Notes under the pieces: model-generated | Databases searched by the model: none | Told to the model about the DNA's origin: nothing | The model's input: the letters and a program-made list of their open reading frames with translations, nothing else | Made by a program: the position numbers and the translations under genes | Source of the DNA: Metaclostridioides mangenotii | GTDB lineage: Bacteria; Bacillota; Clostridia; Peptostreptococcales; Peptostreptococcaceae | Assembly (NCBI RefSeq): GCF_018917235.1 | Contig: NZ_JAHLOF010000003.1 | Coordinates: forward strand, 186,001 to 250,000 | Length of the DNA stretch: 64,000 bases | Direction: 5' to 3' | In this document: piece by piece, positions 26,506-35,763 of the stretch | Layout: every line of letters begins with the position of its first letter | Position numbering within the stretch: position 1 is the stretch's first letter

Positions 26506-26627
26506 TTCTTGAACAAATTTTGATATTTAGATATACAATAACTATATAAAACTATATTTTTTTATTAAGAATTATTATTAATTAATTGCATTAAAACAAT
26601 CATATGTTTTGAGAAAGGAGTTTTTTA

Positions 26628-27101
26628 ATGGAAAATAACTATCAAATCAGAACATTTAAAGAAGAAGATTTGAGACATGGTTTAAATTTAGCATGGAATG
26701 TATTTCTTGAGTTTGTCGCTTCTGATTATACATATAATGGTGTCGAGAGCTTTAAAAATTTCATCGACTACGATTCTATGTTAGAGCTTTATAAAAATCA
26801 AACTATGAACTTTTGGGGATGCTTTGATGGAGATGAAATTATAGGTGTAATGGCCACAAGAAATAAAAATCATATTGCACTTTTATTTGTAAATAAAAAT
26901 TATCATAAACAGACTATCGCTGCTAATTTATTTACCACACTCACTACTTACCTAAAGGACTTTGCATCAGTAAAAAAAATAACTGTAAATGCTTCACCTT
27001 ACGCAATAAATTTCTATCTTAAACTTGGTTTTTCTAGATTATCGGATGAACAAATTGTTGATGGTATGAGGTTTACACCTATGGAATATTTTATAAATTA
27101 A
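26628..27101 (+). CDS. GNAT family N-acetyltransferase
   Basis: 157 residues. The acetyl-CoA fold is visible: YQIRTFKEEDLRHGLNLAW at the N-terminus, WGCFDGDEIIGVMATRN, ALLFVNKNYHKQTIAANLF (pyrophosphate-loop region) and ITVNASPYAINFYLKLGF. The substrate is unknown. GAGAAAGGAGTTTTTTA precedes the ATG. It ends at a large palindromic terminator shared with convergent mgtA. Confidence 0.85.
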   Translation: MENNYQIRTFKEEDLRHGLNLAWNVFLEFVASDYTYNGVESFKNFIDYDSMLELYKNQTMNFWGCFDGDEIIGVMATRNKNHIALLFVNKNYHKQTIAANLFTTLTTYLKDFASVKKITVNASPYAINFYLKLGFSRLSDEQIVDGMRFTPMEYFIN

Positions 27102-27204
27102 ATTCCTAACATAATTGCAATATATGAGAGATTATAAAAATTATACTGTTTCTACTTTACTTTCTATTATCAATAAAAATATAGAAGAAAGAGACTTTAA
27201 ATTA

Positions 27205-27310
27205 AAAAAGCAACTACAATTTACTAATTTGTGATAGCTTTAATTGCTCAGGTTAAACTTCTTAACCTAATACTTTAAGCTCTCAATTTTGTAAATTATA
27301 GTTGCTTTTT
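27205..27310. terminator. Large nested palindrome between the GNAT gene and mgtA
   Basis: Outer 20-base arms (27205-27224 and 27291-27310) pair with one mismatch, starting AAAAAGCAACTA. Inside, GGTTAA/TTAACC and an AGCTTTAA-like pair form a second hairpin. Both ends give T-runs, so it can terminate both convergent genes, but at over 100 bases with an inner hairpin it is more elaborate than usual. Confidence 0.7.
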
Positions 27311-27384
27311 CATTAAATATTCTTATTTATTATTTTTACTTACATTAATTGCTTTATCTATATTTTTATTTTAAACATGATTTC

Positions 27385-30057
27385 TTATAAAAATTCACCA
27401 TGTCTTCTTATATAGATTTTCTTTATAACAGTTACTAATAGCATATAAGAAGCTATGATAAGTCCTAACCATGAGTAGTAGTATATAGGGAGAGCTGCCA
27501 TACCCAAACTAGCTCCTAGAGGAGTGTATGGAAGTATCGTTCCAACTGCTATTCCTATTGAAGTAAATAAAGTAACCGAAAGTGATGCCCTACTTTGTAT
27601 AAATGGCAACATTGGCGTTCTTATCATATGGATTACTAAAGTCTGACTCCATAAAGATTCTACGAACCATCCAGCATGGAACAATGCCATAAACATCGTT
27701 TTGTCTACTCCTGCATCTCCATAAAAACCACCTAGTGCAATTGGACACACAACAAAGAACATAACTATATATGTTACTATGTCGAACACTGAACTTGTCG
27801 GTCCGATCCAAAACATAAACTTACCTATGGAAGATGCATCCCATTTTTTAGGCTCTCTAATGTACTCTTCATCTACATTATCCCATGGCATTGAAACACA
27901 TGAAATATCGTATATTAAATTTAGGACTAGAATTTGAATAGGTAACATTGGTAAAAACGGTAAGAAGGCACTGGCCACTAATACTGAAAACATATTACCA
28001 AAGTTTGAGCTTGCTGTCATCTTTATATATTTTATAATGTTTGCAAAAGTCTTTCTACCTTCTTTAACCCCTTCTTCAAGAACCATTAGATCCTTTTCAA
28101 GAAGTATAATGTCTGCAGATTCTTTGGCTATATCAACTGCAGTATCCACAGAGATACCTACATCTGATTCTTTCATTGCTGCAGCATCATTGATACCATC
28201 ACCCATAAATCCAACTGTATGCCCATTTTGTCTTAAAATTCTCACTATACGTACTTTTTGCATAGGTGAAAGCTTTGCAAACACAGTTGTTTTTTCTACT
28301 ATTTTAGATAGTTCATCATCATTCATATTATCTATATCTGAGCCCAATAATAAATTGTCTACTTCTAATCCAACTTGCTTACAAATTGATCTTGTTACGG
28401 CGTCATTATCTCCTGTAAGAACTTTAACTCCTACTCCATGATCTTCAAGCGCTATTATTGCATCTTTAGTTGTTTCTTTTGGAGGGTCTAAAAAAGCTAG
28501 ATATCCCATTAACACCATATTTGACTCATCACTTACAGAGAATAACCCCTCTGTAGTTGGATTAGTTTTTTGAGCTATAGCGATAACTCTCATTCCCTTA
28601 ATATTTAAATCTTTTACTGTATTGAGAATTTCAATTTTTATTTCTTTAGTTAACTCAACTACTTTACCTTCATACTCAGCCCAAGAACAAATGCTTAACA
28701 TTTCTTCAACAGCACCCTTTGTAATCAATTGAGTTTTTTGTTTTTTATCTTTTATTACAACGCTCATACGTCTTCTATTAAAATCAAATGGTATTTCATC
28801 CACTTTTTCATAATCTCTAGTTAAATCAGGGAATCCAATATCTTCTGCATGATTTAATATAGCTATATCCATTAGATTTTTTAAACCTGTTTGATAGTAG
28901 CTATTCATAAATGCATGGCGCAAAATTCTATCGTCACTATTTCCATGGATATCTAAATGGTACTCAAGAACAACCTTGTCTTGTGTAAGAGTTCCTGTTT
29001 TGTCAGTACAAAGTATATCCATTGCACCAAAATTTTGTATTGAGTTCAAATTTTTAATTACAGTTTTTTTCTTTGACATTTTAACTGCACCCTTTGCAAG
29101 GTTTGTGGTTACTATCATCGGTAACATCTCAGGTGTAAGACCTACTGCAACTGATAAAGCAAATAAAAATGCCTCCATCCAATCTCCCTTTGTAAATCCA
29201 TTTACAAAGAAAACTATCGGAACCATACATGACATAAATCTAATTAATAACCATGAAACTGAATTTACACCTTTTTCAAAGCTTGTTTCAGTTTTTACTC
29301 CTACTATAGACTTAGCCATTGATCCAAAAACTGTTTCATTTCCTACAGAAACGACAACCGCACTTGCTGATCCACTTATAACGTTACTTCCCATAAAAGC
29401 TAAATTGCTACTATCTAGATGATTTTTAACAGAATCATCTATTGCATCAGGAAGTTTTTCTAACGCCTCGCTCTCACCTGTTAGAGCGGATTGACTTATA
29501 AATAAATCTTTTGCTTGAATTATACGAACATCTGCTGGAATCATGTCTCCTGCTGATAAGTGCACTATATCTCCTACAACGACTTCGCTAAGTGGAATCT
29601 CTTTCGCTCCTAAACCTTTACGTTCAATATTAGCAGTTACTTTTACCATTGCTTTAAGCTTTTCCGCTTCATTACCTGATCGCATCTCTTGTATAAATCT
29701 TAAAACACCACTTATTGTAACCATAGTTAATACGATGATAACTGCTGTATAATCTTTTTCTCCTGGAGCCGCCATTAGTACATCTGTGATAAATGATATA
29801 AATGAAAGTACTAATAGTACTATTGTGAAAGGATTTATGAAAGCTTCTATCAATCTTTTAAAAATAGAGTCCTTTTCATCGTGATCAATTATATTTTCTC
29901 CGTAATCGTCACGCATATCTTCTACTGAAGTATACTCCAAGCCCTCTGTTGAAGTGTTAAATTCCTTTAAAACTGTATTTACATCTTTTTTTGCTATATC
30001 TAGTAATCTATCTGTTGATATTAATTTTTCTTCTCTAATTAAACTTCTTCTAGTCAT
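27385..30057 (-). CDS. mgtA: Magnesium-importing P-type ATPase MgtA
   Basis: 890 residues, P-type ATPase group IIIB. The actuator motif LTGES lies near 193, the phosphorylated D352 in [10 protein letters not shown], the hinge GDGINDAA follows, and about ten membrane segments run to the end. [10 protein letters not shown] opens the protein and [11 protein letters not shown] and [10 protein letters not shown] match MgtA rather than Ca2+ pumps. It brings Mg2+ into the cell when it is scarce. AAGGAGGTATAAATA precedes the ATG. An M-box riboswitch and a 38-codon leader ORF lie upstream. Confidence 0.95.
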   Translation of the reverse strand: MTRRSLIREEKLISTDRLLDIAKKDVNTVLKEFNTSTEGLEYTSVEDMRDDYGENIIDHDEKDSIFKRLIEAFINPFTIVLLVLSFISFITDVLMAAPGEKDYTAVIIVLTMVTISGVLRFIQEMRSGNEAEKLKAMVKVTANIERKGLGAKEIPLSEVVVGDIVHLSAGDMIPADVRIIQAKDLFISQSALTGESEALEKLPDAIDDSVKNHLDSSNLAFMGSNVISGSASAVVVSVGNETVFGSMAKSIVGVKTETSFEKGVNSVSWLLIRFMSCMVPIVFFVNGFTKGDWMEAFLFALSVAVGLTPEMLPMIVTTNLAKGAVKMSKKKTVIKNLNSIQNFGAMDILCTDKTGTLTQDKVVLEYHLDIHGNSDDRILRHAFMNSYYQTGLKNLMDIAILNHAEDIGFPDLTRDYEKVDEIPFDFNRRRMSVVIKDKKQKTQLITKGAVEEMLSICSWAEYEGKVVELTKEIKIEILNTVKDLNIKGMRVIAIAQKTNPTTEGLFSVSDESNMVLMGYLAFLDPPKETTKDAIIALEDHGVGVKVLTGDNDAVTRSICKQVGLEVDNLLLGSDIDNMNDDELSKIVEKTTVFAKLSPMQKVRIVRILRQNGHTVGFMGDGINDAAAMKESDVGISVDTAVDIAKESADIILLEKDLMVLEEGVKEGRKTFANIIKYIKMTASSNFGNMFSVLVASAFLPFLPMLPIQILVLNLIYDISCVSMPWDNVDEEYIREPKKWDASSIGKFMFWIGPTSSVFDIVTYIVMFFVVCPIALGGFYGDAGVDKTMFMALFHAGWFVESLWSQTLVIHMIRTPMLPFIQSRASLSVTLFTSIGIAVGTILPYTPLGASLGMAALPIYYYSWLGLIIASYMLLVTVIKKIYIRRHGEFL

Positions 30058-30147
30058 TATTTATACCTCCTTGTTATAATCTCTCCAAAATTTCCTGGAT
30101 ATATAAGGACATAAAATAATAAAGAAGTAATTCCTATAAATTAATTA

Positions 30148-30264
30148 TTAAATTTTCATATAAAAAACCTTAGGTGGAAAAACGAACCGAGGAATAGCGT
30201 CAGTCTCGTCAATCCCTTTACTTCGTCTATCAAATTTTATGCCTTTGCTACTTTCAGGGTCCAT
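30148..30264 (-). CDS. 38-codon leader ORF between the M-box and mgtA
   Basis: An ATG at 30264 follows a near-perfect ribosome site (GGAGGTGAACAAA). The peptide begins MDPESSKGIKFDRRSK, continues GIDETDAIPRFVFPPK and ends VFYMKI at TAA 30148-30150, 90 bases before mgtA. It lies after the riboswitch terminator, so it is translated only when mgtA is transcribed. The acidic/proline start recalls MgtL, the Enterobacterial mgtA leader peptide (MEPDPTP), whose translation falters in low Mg2+. Similarity is in position and composition only. It could also be a small membrane-independent regulator of MgtA. Confidence 0.6.
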   Translation of the reverse strand: MDPESSKGIKFDRRSKGIDETDAIPRFVFPPKVFYMKI

Positions 30265-30327
30265 TTTGTTCACCTCCATAATTTAAAATATCTATATAAA
30301 CCCATAAATGGGGAAAATTAAGAAAAC

Positions 30328-30368
30328 TAAAAAATCCCTCGCCAAAGCATAAGCAGTGACAAGGGATA
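30328..30368 (-). terminator. M-box expression-platform terminator
   Basis: On the minus strand ATCCCTTG pairs with CGAGGGAT, followed by a run of six T. It comes directly after the aptamer and before the leader ORF. With Mg2+ bound, this hairpin should stop transcription. Confidence 0.88.
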
Positions 30369-30570
30369 AAAGTCCGCATTAAATAAACAACTGAAAAATT
30401 TACAGTCATCTCACCGTTCAAGCTTTAGCTTCGCAGGGCAATGTAATTGCATTAGATTATGCCTTGTTTATCGACATAAACTGCTAACCATCTCATAGTG
30501 TCTCCACTATTTTGCGGCAGCAACCCGTATCCCTGCGGTAACCTCACCTACCGAGTTTATTTGGTTCTCT
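30369..30570 (-). promoter_or_regulatory. M-box (ykoK leader) Mg2+ riboswitch
   Basis: On the minus strand the conserved core is readable: GGTAGGTGAGGTTACCGCAG, GGGATACGGGTTGCTGCCGC, a variable stem (AATAGTGG...CACTAT), then GTCGATAAACAAGGCATAAT, ACATTGCCCTGCGAAGC and GCTTGAACGGTGAGATGACTG. This matches the M-box class that senses Mg2+ and controls magnesium transporters. It is in the leader of mgtA with a terminator right after it. Confidence 0.95.
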
Positions 30571-30578
30571 CTTTATTT

Positions 30579-30607
30579 AGTATATGTATTAAATTTTAAT
30601 TTGTCAA
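30579..30607 (-). promoter_or_regulatory. Promoter of the M-box / mgtA transcript
   Basis: Minus-strand TTGACA (30602-30607) and TATACT (30579-30584) are 17 bases apart. The start near 30572 is just upstream of the aptamer, as expected for a riboswitch transcript. Confidence 0.8.
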
Positions 30608-30694
30608 CCTCGAGTTGTCATCTATTTATGATATTTAGATATAAATTTCTGTAGTAAATGTCTATTTTTAGCTATAATTATTTTTGTCCATTAA

Positions 30695-31153
30695 CTAAAT
30701 ACAAGATTTTATAAAATCAATTGGATGCTGGGTTTTAGTAGCTATTTCTTCAATTGATAATCCTTCTTTCAAAAATCTCTTAACTACACTAGCCATACTT
30801 TCTCCTACTTCGATTATATGACCATCTAGGTCATAGAACCTAATTACACTTTGTCCCCAATCATAACTTTTTATATCGTGTAAAAATGTTATGTCTGGAT
30901 ATTCTTGTAAACGCTCTAAAAATCCAGGTAAATCTACTGTTTCAAAGTAAAGTTCAAAATTATTTGACTGATAGTTAATATCTTCTTTTTTCAAACCAGT
31001 TAACCAATCAAAATCTTGCTGAATGGATAATCCACAGTCAAATGCTATATTTGTCCCAAAATCCGATTCAATTTGTAAACCAAATAAATCTTCGTAAAAC
31101 TTTTTAGAAGCATTTATATCTTTAACTGCAATAAGTGAACATGAAAACTTCAT
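30695..31153 (-). CDS. Glyoxalase/bleomycin-resistance (VOC) family protein
   Basis: 152 residues. One VOC half-barrel pair to about residue 115: CSLIAVKDINASKKFYEDLF at the start and IRFYDLDGHIIEVGE at the end, carrying the usual metal Glu. A helical tail (VVKRFLKEGLSIEEIATKTQ) resembles a short helix-turn-helix and is not part of the fold. The substrate is unknown. AAGGAGATATATT precedes the ATG. Confidence 0.85.
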   Translation of the reverse strand: MKFSCSLIAVKDINASKKFYEDLFGLQIESDFGTNIAFDCGLSIQQDFDWLTGLKKEDINYQSNNFELYFETVDLPGFLERLQEYPDITFLHDIKSYDWGQSVIRFYDLDGHIIEVGESMASVVKRFLKEGLSIEEIATKTQHPIDFIKSCI

Positions 31154-31231
31154 AATATATCTCCTTAATTATAAAATATAAAAACTTTTAATTTTTGTTT
31201 TTTAGAATTATAAACTTCCACTTAAATTTTT

Positions 31232-31486
31232 TTATGACCAAATTTTACATTGTTCAACTCTCTTTCCATCATCACCCTGATCTTTATCATATGAAAACGC
31301 TACAAGCAATTCACATGCAAATTTGCTACATTCTCCGCAGTGATTGTATTCTTTGCTTTCACAACATGATTTTATTGGACAGACTTCGCCCCAAAATGGT
31401 TTTTGAATATTTAAACACCCTATGCATTCTACTTCATCTTTGTATCCACATTTATCACATAAAAGTCCACATCTAGATTCTATCAT
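31232..31486 (-). CDS. DUF3795 cysteine-rich protein
   Basis: 84 residues from ATG 31486 (AAAGGAGATACA ahead; the TTG at 31501 is inside that site). Cysteine pattern: RCGLLCDKCGYKDEVECIGC, then CPIKSCCES, HCGECSKFACELL. Probably binds zinc or an iron-sulphur cluster. Function unknown. It is divergent from nothing and follows an AraC-type gene on the same strand after a 50-base gap. Confidence 0.82.
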   Translation of the reverse strand: MIESRCGLLCDKCGYKDEVECIGCLNIQKPFWGEVCPIKSCCESKEYNHCGECSKFACELLVAFSYDKDQGDDGKRVEQCKIWS

Positions 31487-31535
31487 TGTATCTCCTTTCA
31501 AATTATATAGTTTATATACTCATTTATATAATAGA

Positions 31536-32381
31536 CTAATACTTAAATTCTTCATTGTAAAAATCGGACATGTTTTCCATAAATGACTTTGGCGTAACTC
31601 CGCAAATTGCTTTAAAATCCTTAATAAAATGTGATTGATCATAGAATCCAAAAATCTGTGCATTATCTGCTAAGTTATAATTTGTGTGTTTAAGTATATT
31701 AATAGTATTATTAATTCTTACTAATTTTAAAAACATCTTAGCGCTCATTCCTATATACTCATTAAATAATCTATTTAACTGTCTTTCACTTATATATTGC
31801 GACCCAGCAAGCTCCCTTATAGTCATAATGCCACTTACTTTTGAAGATATAATTAAAGAAGATTCAATAATTGAATTAGATTTCTGGTTCTTTTTTAACT
31901 CTTCAATAAATATACTGTTCATAGAAGTAATTAAATCATCCAAACTTACTGAGTTTTCCAGTGCATAGATAATTTTTTTATACAAGCCTTTATCTATATT
32001 TTCTATCGATGTTTGAATATCACAAAGCTCTGACTGTTTTATCCCAGTTATAGCATGTAGTCCCCCTGGTAAAAATTCTATAAAAAATCTTACTTTATCG
32101 GTATTTATATCATTTTCTACAGTAACTATTTTAGTAGTAGCCCCCCATAAATACATACTGAAATCATTATCTTCATATGTACAAACTATGCAACCACTTG
32201 AGTCTGGAATTAAATTTAAATAACCCAAGTCAACATTAGTATTAGTTTGTCCTCTATCTGGTATAGATACTGTATAATGCGCTATATATTTACTAAGAAT
32301 AGGATGTGGAAAAATATATGTATAATTTTTATTTGATATTATATGATAATGGTCTTCTAACAAAATACTTTCAAAATACAT
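31536..32381 (-). CDS. AraC-family transcriptional regulator
   Basis: 281 residues with an N-terminal sensing domain of DUF6597 type (HPILSKYIAHYTVSIPDRGQ, FFIEFLPGGLHAITGI) and a C-terminal pair of helix-turn-helices (RELAGSQYISERQLNRLFNE, ADNAQIFGFYDQSHFIKDFK, and GVTPKSF). AATAGGAGGAAGTTT precedes the ATG. It is divergent from the metallo-hydrolase gene at 32510 and upstream of the DUF3795 gene, either of which may be its target. Confidence 0.88.
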   Translation of the reverse strand: MYFESILLEDHYHIISNKNYTYIFPHPILSKYIAHYTVSIPDRGQTNTNVDLGYLNLIPDSSGCIVCTYEDNDFSMYLWGATTKIVTVENDINTDKVRFFIEFLPGGLHAITGIKQSELCDIQTSIENIDKGLYKKIIYALENSVSLDDLITSMNSIFIEELKKNQKSNSIIESSLIISSKVSGIMTIRELAGSQYISERQLNRLFNEYIGMSAKMFLKLVRINNTINILKHTNYNLADNAQIFGFYDQSHFIKDFKAICGVTPKSFMENMSDFYNEEFKY

Positions 32382-32509
32382 AAACTTCCTCCTATTCCAT
32401 ATATCGTTGTATTAAATTGTATTATACAATTGAAAATTTAAACTGTAAACTTATATTCTAATGTGGTATTCTAATCATAATTATAAAATAATTTTGGAGG
32501 TAAAAATTA

Positions 32510-33352
32510 ATGATAAAAATAACATCCTTGCTAGAAAACGTTAGCAATTTTGATAATTTGAGATCAGAACATGGTTTATCTCTATACATAGAAAAAGACA
32601 ATTTAAAGTGCTTATTAGACACTGGTGGTTCAGATAAATTTATAGAAAATGCTAAAGAACTAGATATAGATCTAAATAATCTGAATTGGGTTATAATTTC
32701 CCACAACCATTCAGATCACATCGGTGGTCTCGAGACGCTTCTAAAGCACAATAAAAATGTTAAAGTAATAATTAAAAGTGATGCTAAGGGTGCCTTTCAT
32801 TATAAGAAATTATTTGTAAGTAAATACATTGGAGTTGATAGGTATATATTTGAAACATACAAAGATAGAGTCTTCTTCTTTACTAAAGGCTGTAAAATTT
32901 CAGACAACTTTTACCTAAGATCTGATACTGTAAAAGATCCTTATTTTATCTGTAAAGATAAAGCTCTTAAGGAAAGAAAAAAAGGTAAACTCGTACCTGA
33001 CGAATTCAATCACGAATTATTTCTAACTATTGAAGAAGGTAATAAAGTAGTCGTAGTAAGTGCATGTAGTCATAGTGGAATAGTTAATATTGTAAATACT
33101 ACGAAACTTCTCTATCCAGACAAAGAGATTTCTCATATCATCGGTGGATTTCATATGATGGGATTTGGCATTAAATCTCTTAACTGTAACGAAAACTATA
33201 TAAACGAGGTGGCTGATATACTCGATAAATCCTGCACTGAAGAAATTCTTACTTGTCACTGTACTGGGAAAAAAGCATATGAGATCATGAAAAATAGAAT
33301 TGGAGATAAAATCTCATACCTGTCAACGGGAGAAAGTATCTTGATAAATTAG
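32510..33352 (+). CDS. Metallo-beta-lactamase-fold hydrolase
   Basis: 280 residues. Binuclear metal motif ISHNHSDHIGGLETL, then VSACSHSGIVNIV and IGGFHMMGF, TCHCTGKKAYE at the end. This pattern matches the archaeal-type group named after dihydropterin phosphate synthase, widespread in clostridia with unproven function. TTTGGAGGTAAAAATTA precedes the ATG. It is monocistronic and ends at a strong terminator. Confidence 0.85.
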   Translation: MIKITSLLENVSNFDNLRSEHGLSLYIEKDNLKCLLDTGGSDKFIENAKELDIDLNNLNWVIISHNHSDHIGGLETLLKHNKNVKVIIKSDAKGAFHYKKLFVSKYIGVDRYIFETYKDRVFFFTKGCKISDNFYLRSDTVKDPYFICKDKALKERKKGKLVPDEFNHELFLTIEEGNKVVVVSACSHSGIVNIVNTTKLLYPDKEISHIIGGFHMMGFGIKSLNCNENYINEVADILDKSCTEEILTCHCTGKKAYEIMKNRIGDKISYLSTGESILIN

Positions 33353-33414
33353 CTATGATTTTATATTTTAATTTTATTATCAAGATTAAAATATATGTTA
33401 TAAAATCATAAAAA

Positions 33415-33460
33415 TAAGGGAATGTCTCAAAAAACAAACAAAGTTTTGAGCAATCCCTTA
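33415..33460. terminator. Bidirectional terminator between the hydrolase and ogt
   Basis: TAAGGGA/TCCCTTA and CTCAAAA/TTTTGAG form one interrupted stem of 14 pairs, lying between two convergent genes. Confidence 0.82.
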
Positions 33461-33475
33461 CATTATATAGAATAT

Positions 33476-33943
33476 CTAACTATTCTTTTCTTCTAAATTT
33501 AATAAGAACTCTTTTACATCAAGTCCTCCACCATACCCTACTAATTTTCCATTCGATCCAATTACTCGGTGGCATGGAATGAATATAGAAATAGGATTTT
33601 TATTATTTGCTAAACCTACAGCTCTAAAAGCCTTCGGGCTATTTACTTTTTCTGCTATTTCCTTATAGCTGCAAGTCTCACCATACGGAATAGTTTTTAA
33701 TGCTTCCCATACTTTAAGTTGAAACTCTGTTCCGCATGGTTCAAGAGGAATATTAAAATCTTTTCTGCTTCCGGATAAATATTCATTAAATTCATTATAT
33801 GCCTGTCTTATCAACTTGGTTTCTTCAACATTTTTACCGTCTAAATTTATTTTATTTTTAAAATATAATTCTGTAATAGCTCTTCCATTATCAGCAATAG
33901 CCAATTCGCCGATCTCTGTTTTGTATACAAATATATTATTCAT
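33476..33943 (-). CDS. ogt: Methylated-DNA--protein-cysteine methyltransferase
   Basis: 155 residues. It repairs O6-alkylguanine by suicidal transfer to C124 in FIPCHRVIGSNGKLVGYGGG. The helix-turn-helix block PYGETCSYKEIAEKV and FRAVGLANNKNPISI are typical. AGGAGGATGTT precedes the ATG. It is divergent from the Y-family polymerase, with about 280 bases between. Confidence 0.94.
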   Translation of the reverse strand: MNNIFVYKTEIGELAIADNGRAITELYFKNKINLDGKNVEETKLIRQAYNEFNEYLSGSRKDFNIPLEPCGTEFQLKVWEALKTIPYGETCSYKEIAEKVNSPKAFRAVGLANNKNPISIFIPCHRVIGSNGKLVGYGGGLDVKEFLLNLEEKNS

Positions 33944-34176
33944 AACATCCTCCTAAAATAAGTGTTTAAGCGCTTTTCTGTTTGATTTTAATTAAATCAC
34001 TATTTTTTGTTGCTAACACAGTTTGCTTGTATTCTTCTAACCTATTAATTTATCTATATATCATTTTTAATTTTCTTTATTTAAATTATATCAGTAAGTA
34101 CATACGTTTGCTATATAAAAAAGTAAATATTCCAGCCTTTACCTGTAGAATATTTTATACCTTATTGAATATAATA

Positions 34177-34188
34177 GAACATAAGTTC
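34177..34188 (+). promoter_or_regulatory. LexA (SOS) box ahead of the Y-family polymerase
   Basis: GAACATAAGTTC is a perfect GAAC-N4-GTTC palindrome, the gram-positive LexA site, 37 bases ahead of the polymerase start. It supports SOS induction of that gene. Confidence 0.85.
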
Positions 34189-34224
34189 TGTTTTTGTGGT
34201 AAAATAATATATGAGGTGGTTCTG

Positions 34225-35460
34225 ATGGATAGAATTATATTACATTCTGATATAAATAATTTTTATGCTAGTGTTGAGTGCCTATACAACCCGTCTATTA
34301 GAAATGAGCCAGTAGCTGTTGGAAATAATTCAGATACTACATACGGAGTTGTTTTAGCAAAAAATTATTTAGCTAAAAAGTTTCAAATTAAAACTGGTGA
34401 ATCTCTATGGGAAGCAAAACGAAAATGCCCTGAATTAGTAATAGTTCCCGCAAATTTTGATAGATATCTAAGATTTTCTAAAATGGCTATAGCAATTTAC
34501 AAAGATTACACCAATCAAATAGAATCTTTTGGGCTTGATGAATGTTGGTTAGATGTTACTAATAGTCCTTATGGGGATGGCGAGACGATCGCTAATACAA
34601 TTCGTAAAAGAATAAAAAGTGAACTTGGCGTAACTGTATCAATTGGCGTTAGTTTCAACAAGATATTCGCAAAATTGGGTAGTGATCTAAAAAAACCTGA
34701 TGCCACAACTGTTATACATAGAGATAATTTCAAAAATGAAATCTGGAATCTGGATGTTAGAGAACTATTATGTGTAGGTAAATCTACGCAAAAAACATTA
34801 AAAAAGTATAATATATTTACCATAGGTGATCTTGCAAACACCTCCCCTAAATTTATAAGAAGAGTTCTAGGTAAAAGAGGTGAAGAAATATGGAGTTTCG
34901 CAAATGGTTATGATTCATCAACTGTTTCTGAATTAGGCTCTAAAACTCCAATTAAAAGTATTGGTAACTCTACAACAACTAAGAATAATTTAGAAACTTA
35001 TGATGAAGTTAAAATTATACTTCAAAAACTTGTAGAAAGTGTAACTGAGAGACTTAGAAAACATAAGTTAGTGTGCAGCACAATCCAGATTACAGTAAGA
35101 GACAATACTCTATTTACATATGAGCGTCAAGTAACTTTAGATATCCCCTGTTCTAGCACAAATGAGATATTTGACAAATCATTTGAGTTATTTAAAACGC
35201 ATCATAGTCCTTTTTTACCAGTAAGAAAACTTGGCGTACGTGCATGTAATTTATCAGATGCAAACATAACTCAGCTTTCTTTTGACGAACAGTTTATCGA
35301 TGTTCAAAAACACGAAGAACTTGATAAAACAATAGACTCTCTAAGATATAGATTTGGCCACTTTGCTGTACAACGTGGCGTCTCACTTGTAGACACAGAA
35401 CTTTCAAGTCTTAATCCAAAAGACGACCATAAAATCCATCCAATAGCTTGGACAAAATAA
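34225..35460 (+). CDS. Y-family (DinB/UmuC-like) DNA polymerase
   Basis: 411 residues from ATG 34225 (GAGGTGGTTCTG ahead); an upstream extension in frame is not family-like and would cover the LexA box. Palm motifs ILHSDINNFYASVECLYN and SFGLDECWLDVT hold the catalytic acidic residues. A helix-hairpin-helix (LCVGKSTQKTLKKYNIFTIG) and little finger follow. It copies past damaged bases. The group is the clostridial UmuC/ImuB-like branch often paired with the small protein found just downstream. Confidence 0.9.
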   Translation: MDRIILHSDINNFYASVECLYNPSIRNEPVAVGNNSDTTYGVVLAKNYLAKKFQIKTGESLWEAKRKCPELVIVPANFDRYLRFSKMAIAIYKDYTNQIESFGLDECWLDVTNSPYGDGETIANTIRKRIKSELGVTVSIGVSFNKIFAKLGSDLKKPDATTVIHRDNFKNEIWNLDVRELLCVGKSTQKTLKKYNIFTIGDLANTSPKFIRRVLGKRGEEIWSFANGYDSSTVSELGSKTPIKSIGNSTTTKNNLETYDEVKIILQKLVESVTERLRKHKLVCSTIQITVRDNTLFTYERQVTLDIPCSSTNEIFDKSFELFKTHHSPFLPVRKLGVRACNLSDANITQLSFDEQFIDVQKHEELDKTIDSLRYRFGHFAVQRGVSLVDTELSSLNPKDDHKIHPIAWTK

Positions 35461-35498
35461 ATTAGGTTGAAAATATCAATAAACATTAGGAGGGCCTT

Positions 35499-35732
35499 AT
35501 GAAAGAAAAAGTTTTCGTTGAAATAGTAGCAAAATATACTCACGAAGGTACAATTCGCCCCCTAGCGATACTTTGGGACGATGGGCGTGTTTTTGAAATA
35601 GATAAAATCACCGACGTATGTAGAGCTGCATCTTTAAAATCTGGGGGCGCTGGCATAAGGTACACCATAACTGTAAAAAATAAACAAAGATACTTGTATT
35701 TAGATGAAGATCATTGGTTTATTGAATCATAA
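35499..35732 (+). CDS. Small conserved partner of the Y-family polymerase (77 aa)
   Basis: 77 residues, beta-rich: VFVEIVAKYTHEGTIRPLAI, DDGRVFEIDKITDVCRAASL, SGGAGIRYTITVKNKQRYLY. I recognise this as a conserved protein often found right after such polymerases in Firmicutes, but no function is known to me. ATTAGGAGGGCCTT precedes the ATG; 38 bases separate it from the polymerase, so it should be SOS-induced with it. Confidence 0.78.
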   Translation: MKEKVFVEIVAKYTHEGTIRPLAILWDDGRVFEIDKITDVCRAASLKSGGAGIRYTITVKNKQRYLYLDEDHWFIES

Positions 35733-35763
35733 AAGTTATAATTGTATAGTTCTATTAGTTGCA

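Noticed and set aside
30328..30607. GC-richer structured stretch considered as a tRNA or T-box
   Set aside because: The conserved segments and the mgtA context fit the M-box; there is no tRNA acceptor/CCA pattern and no T-box sequence.
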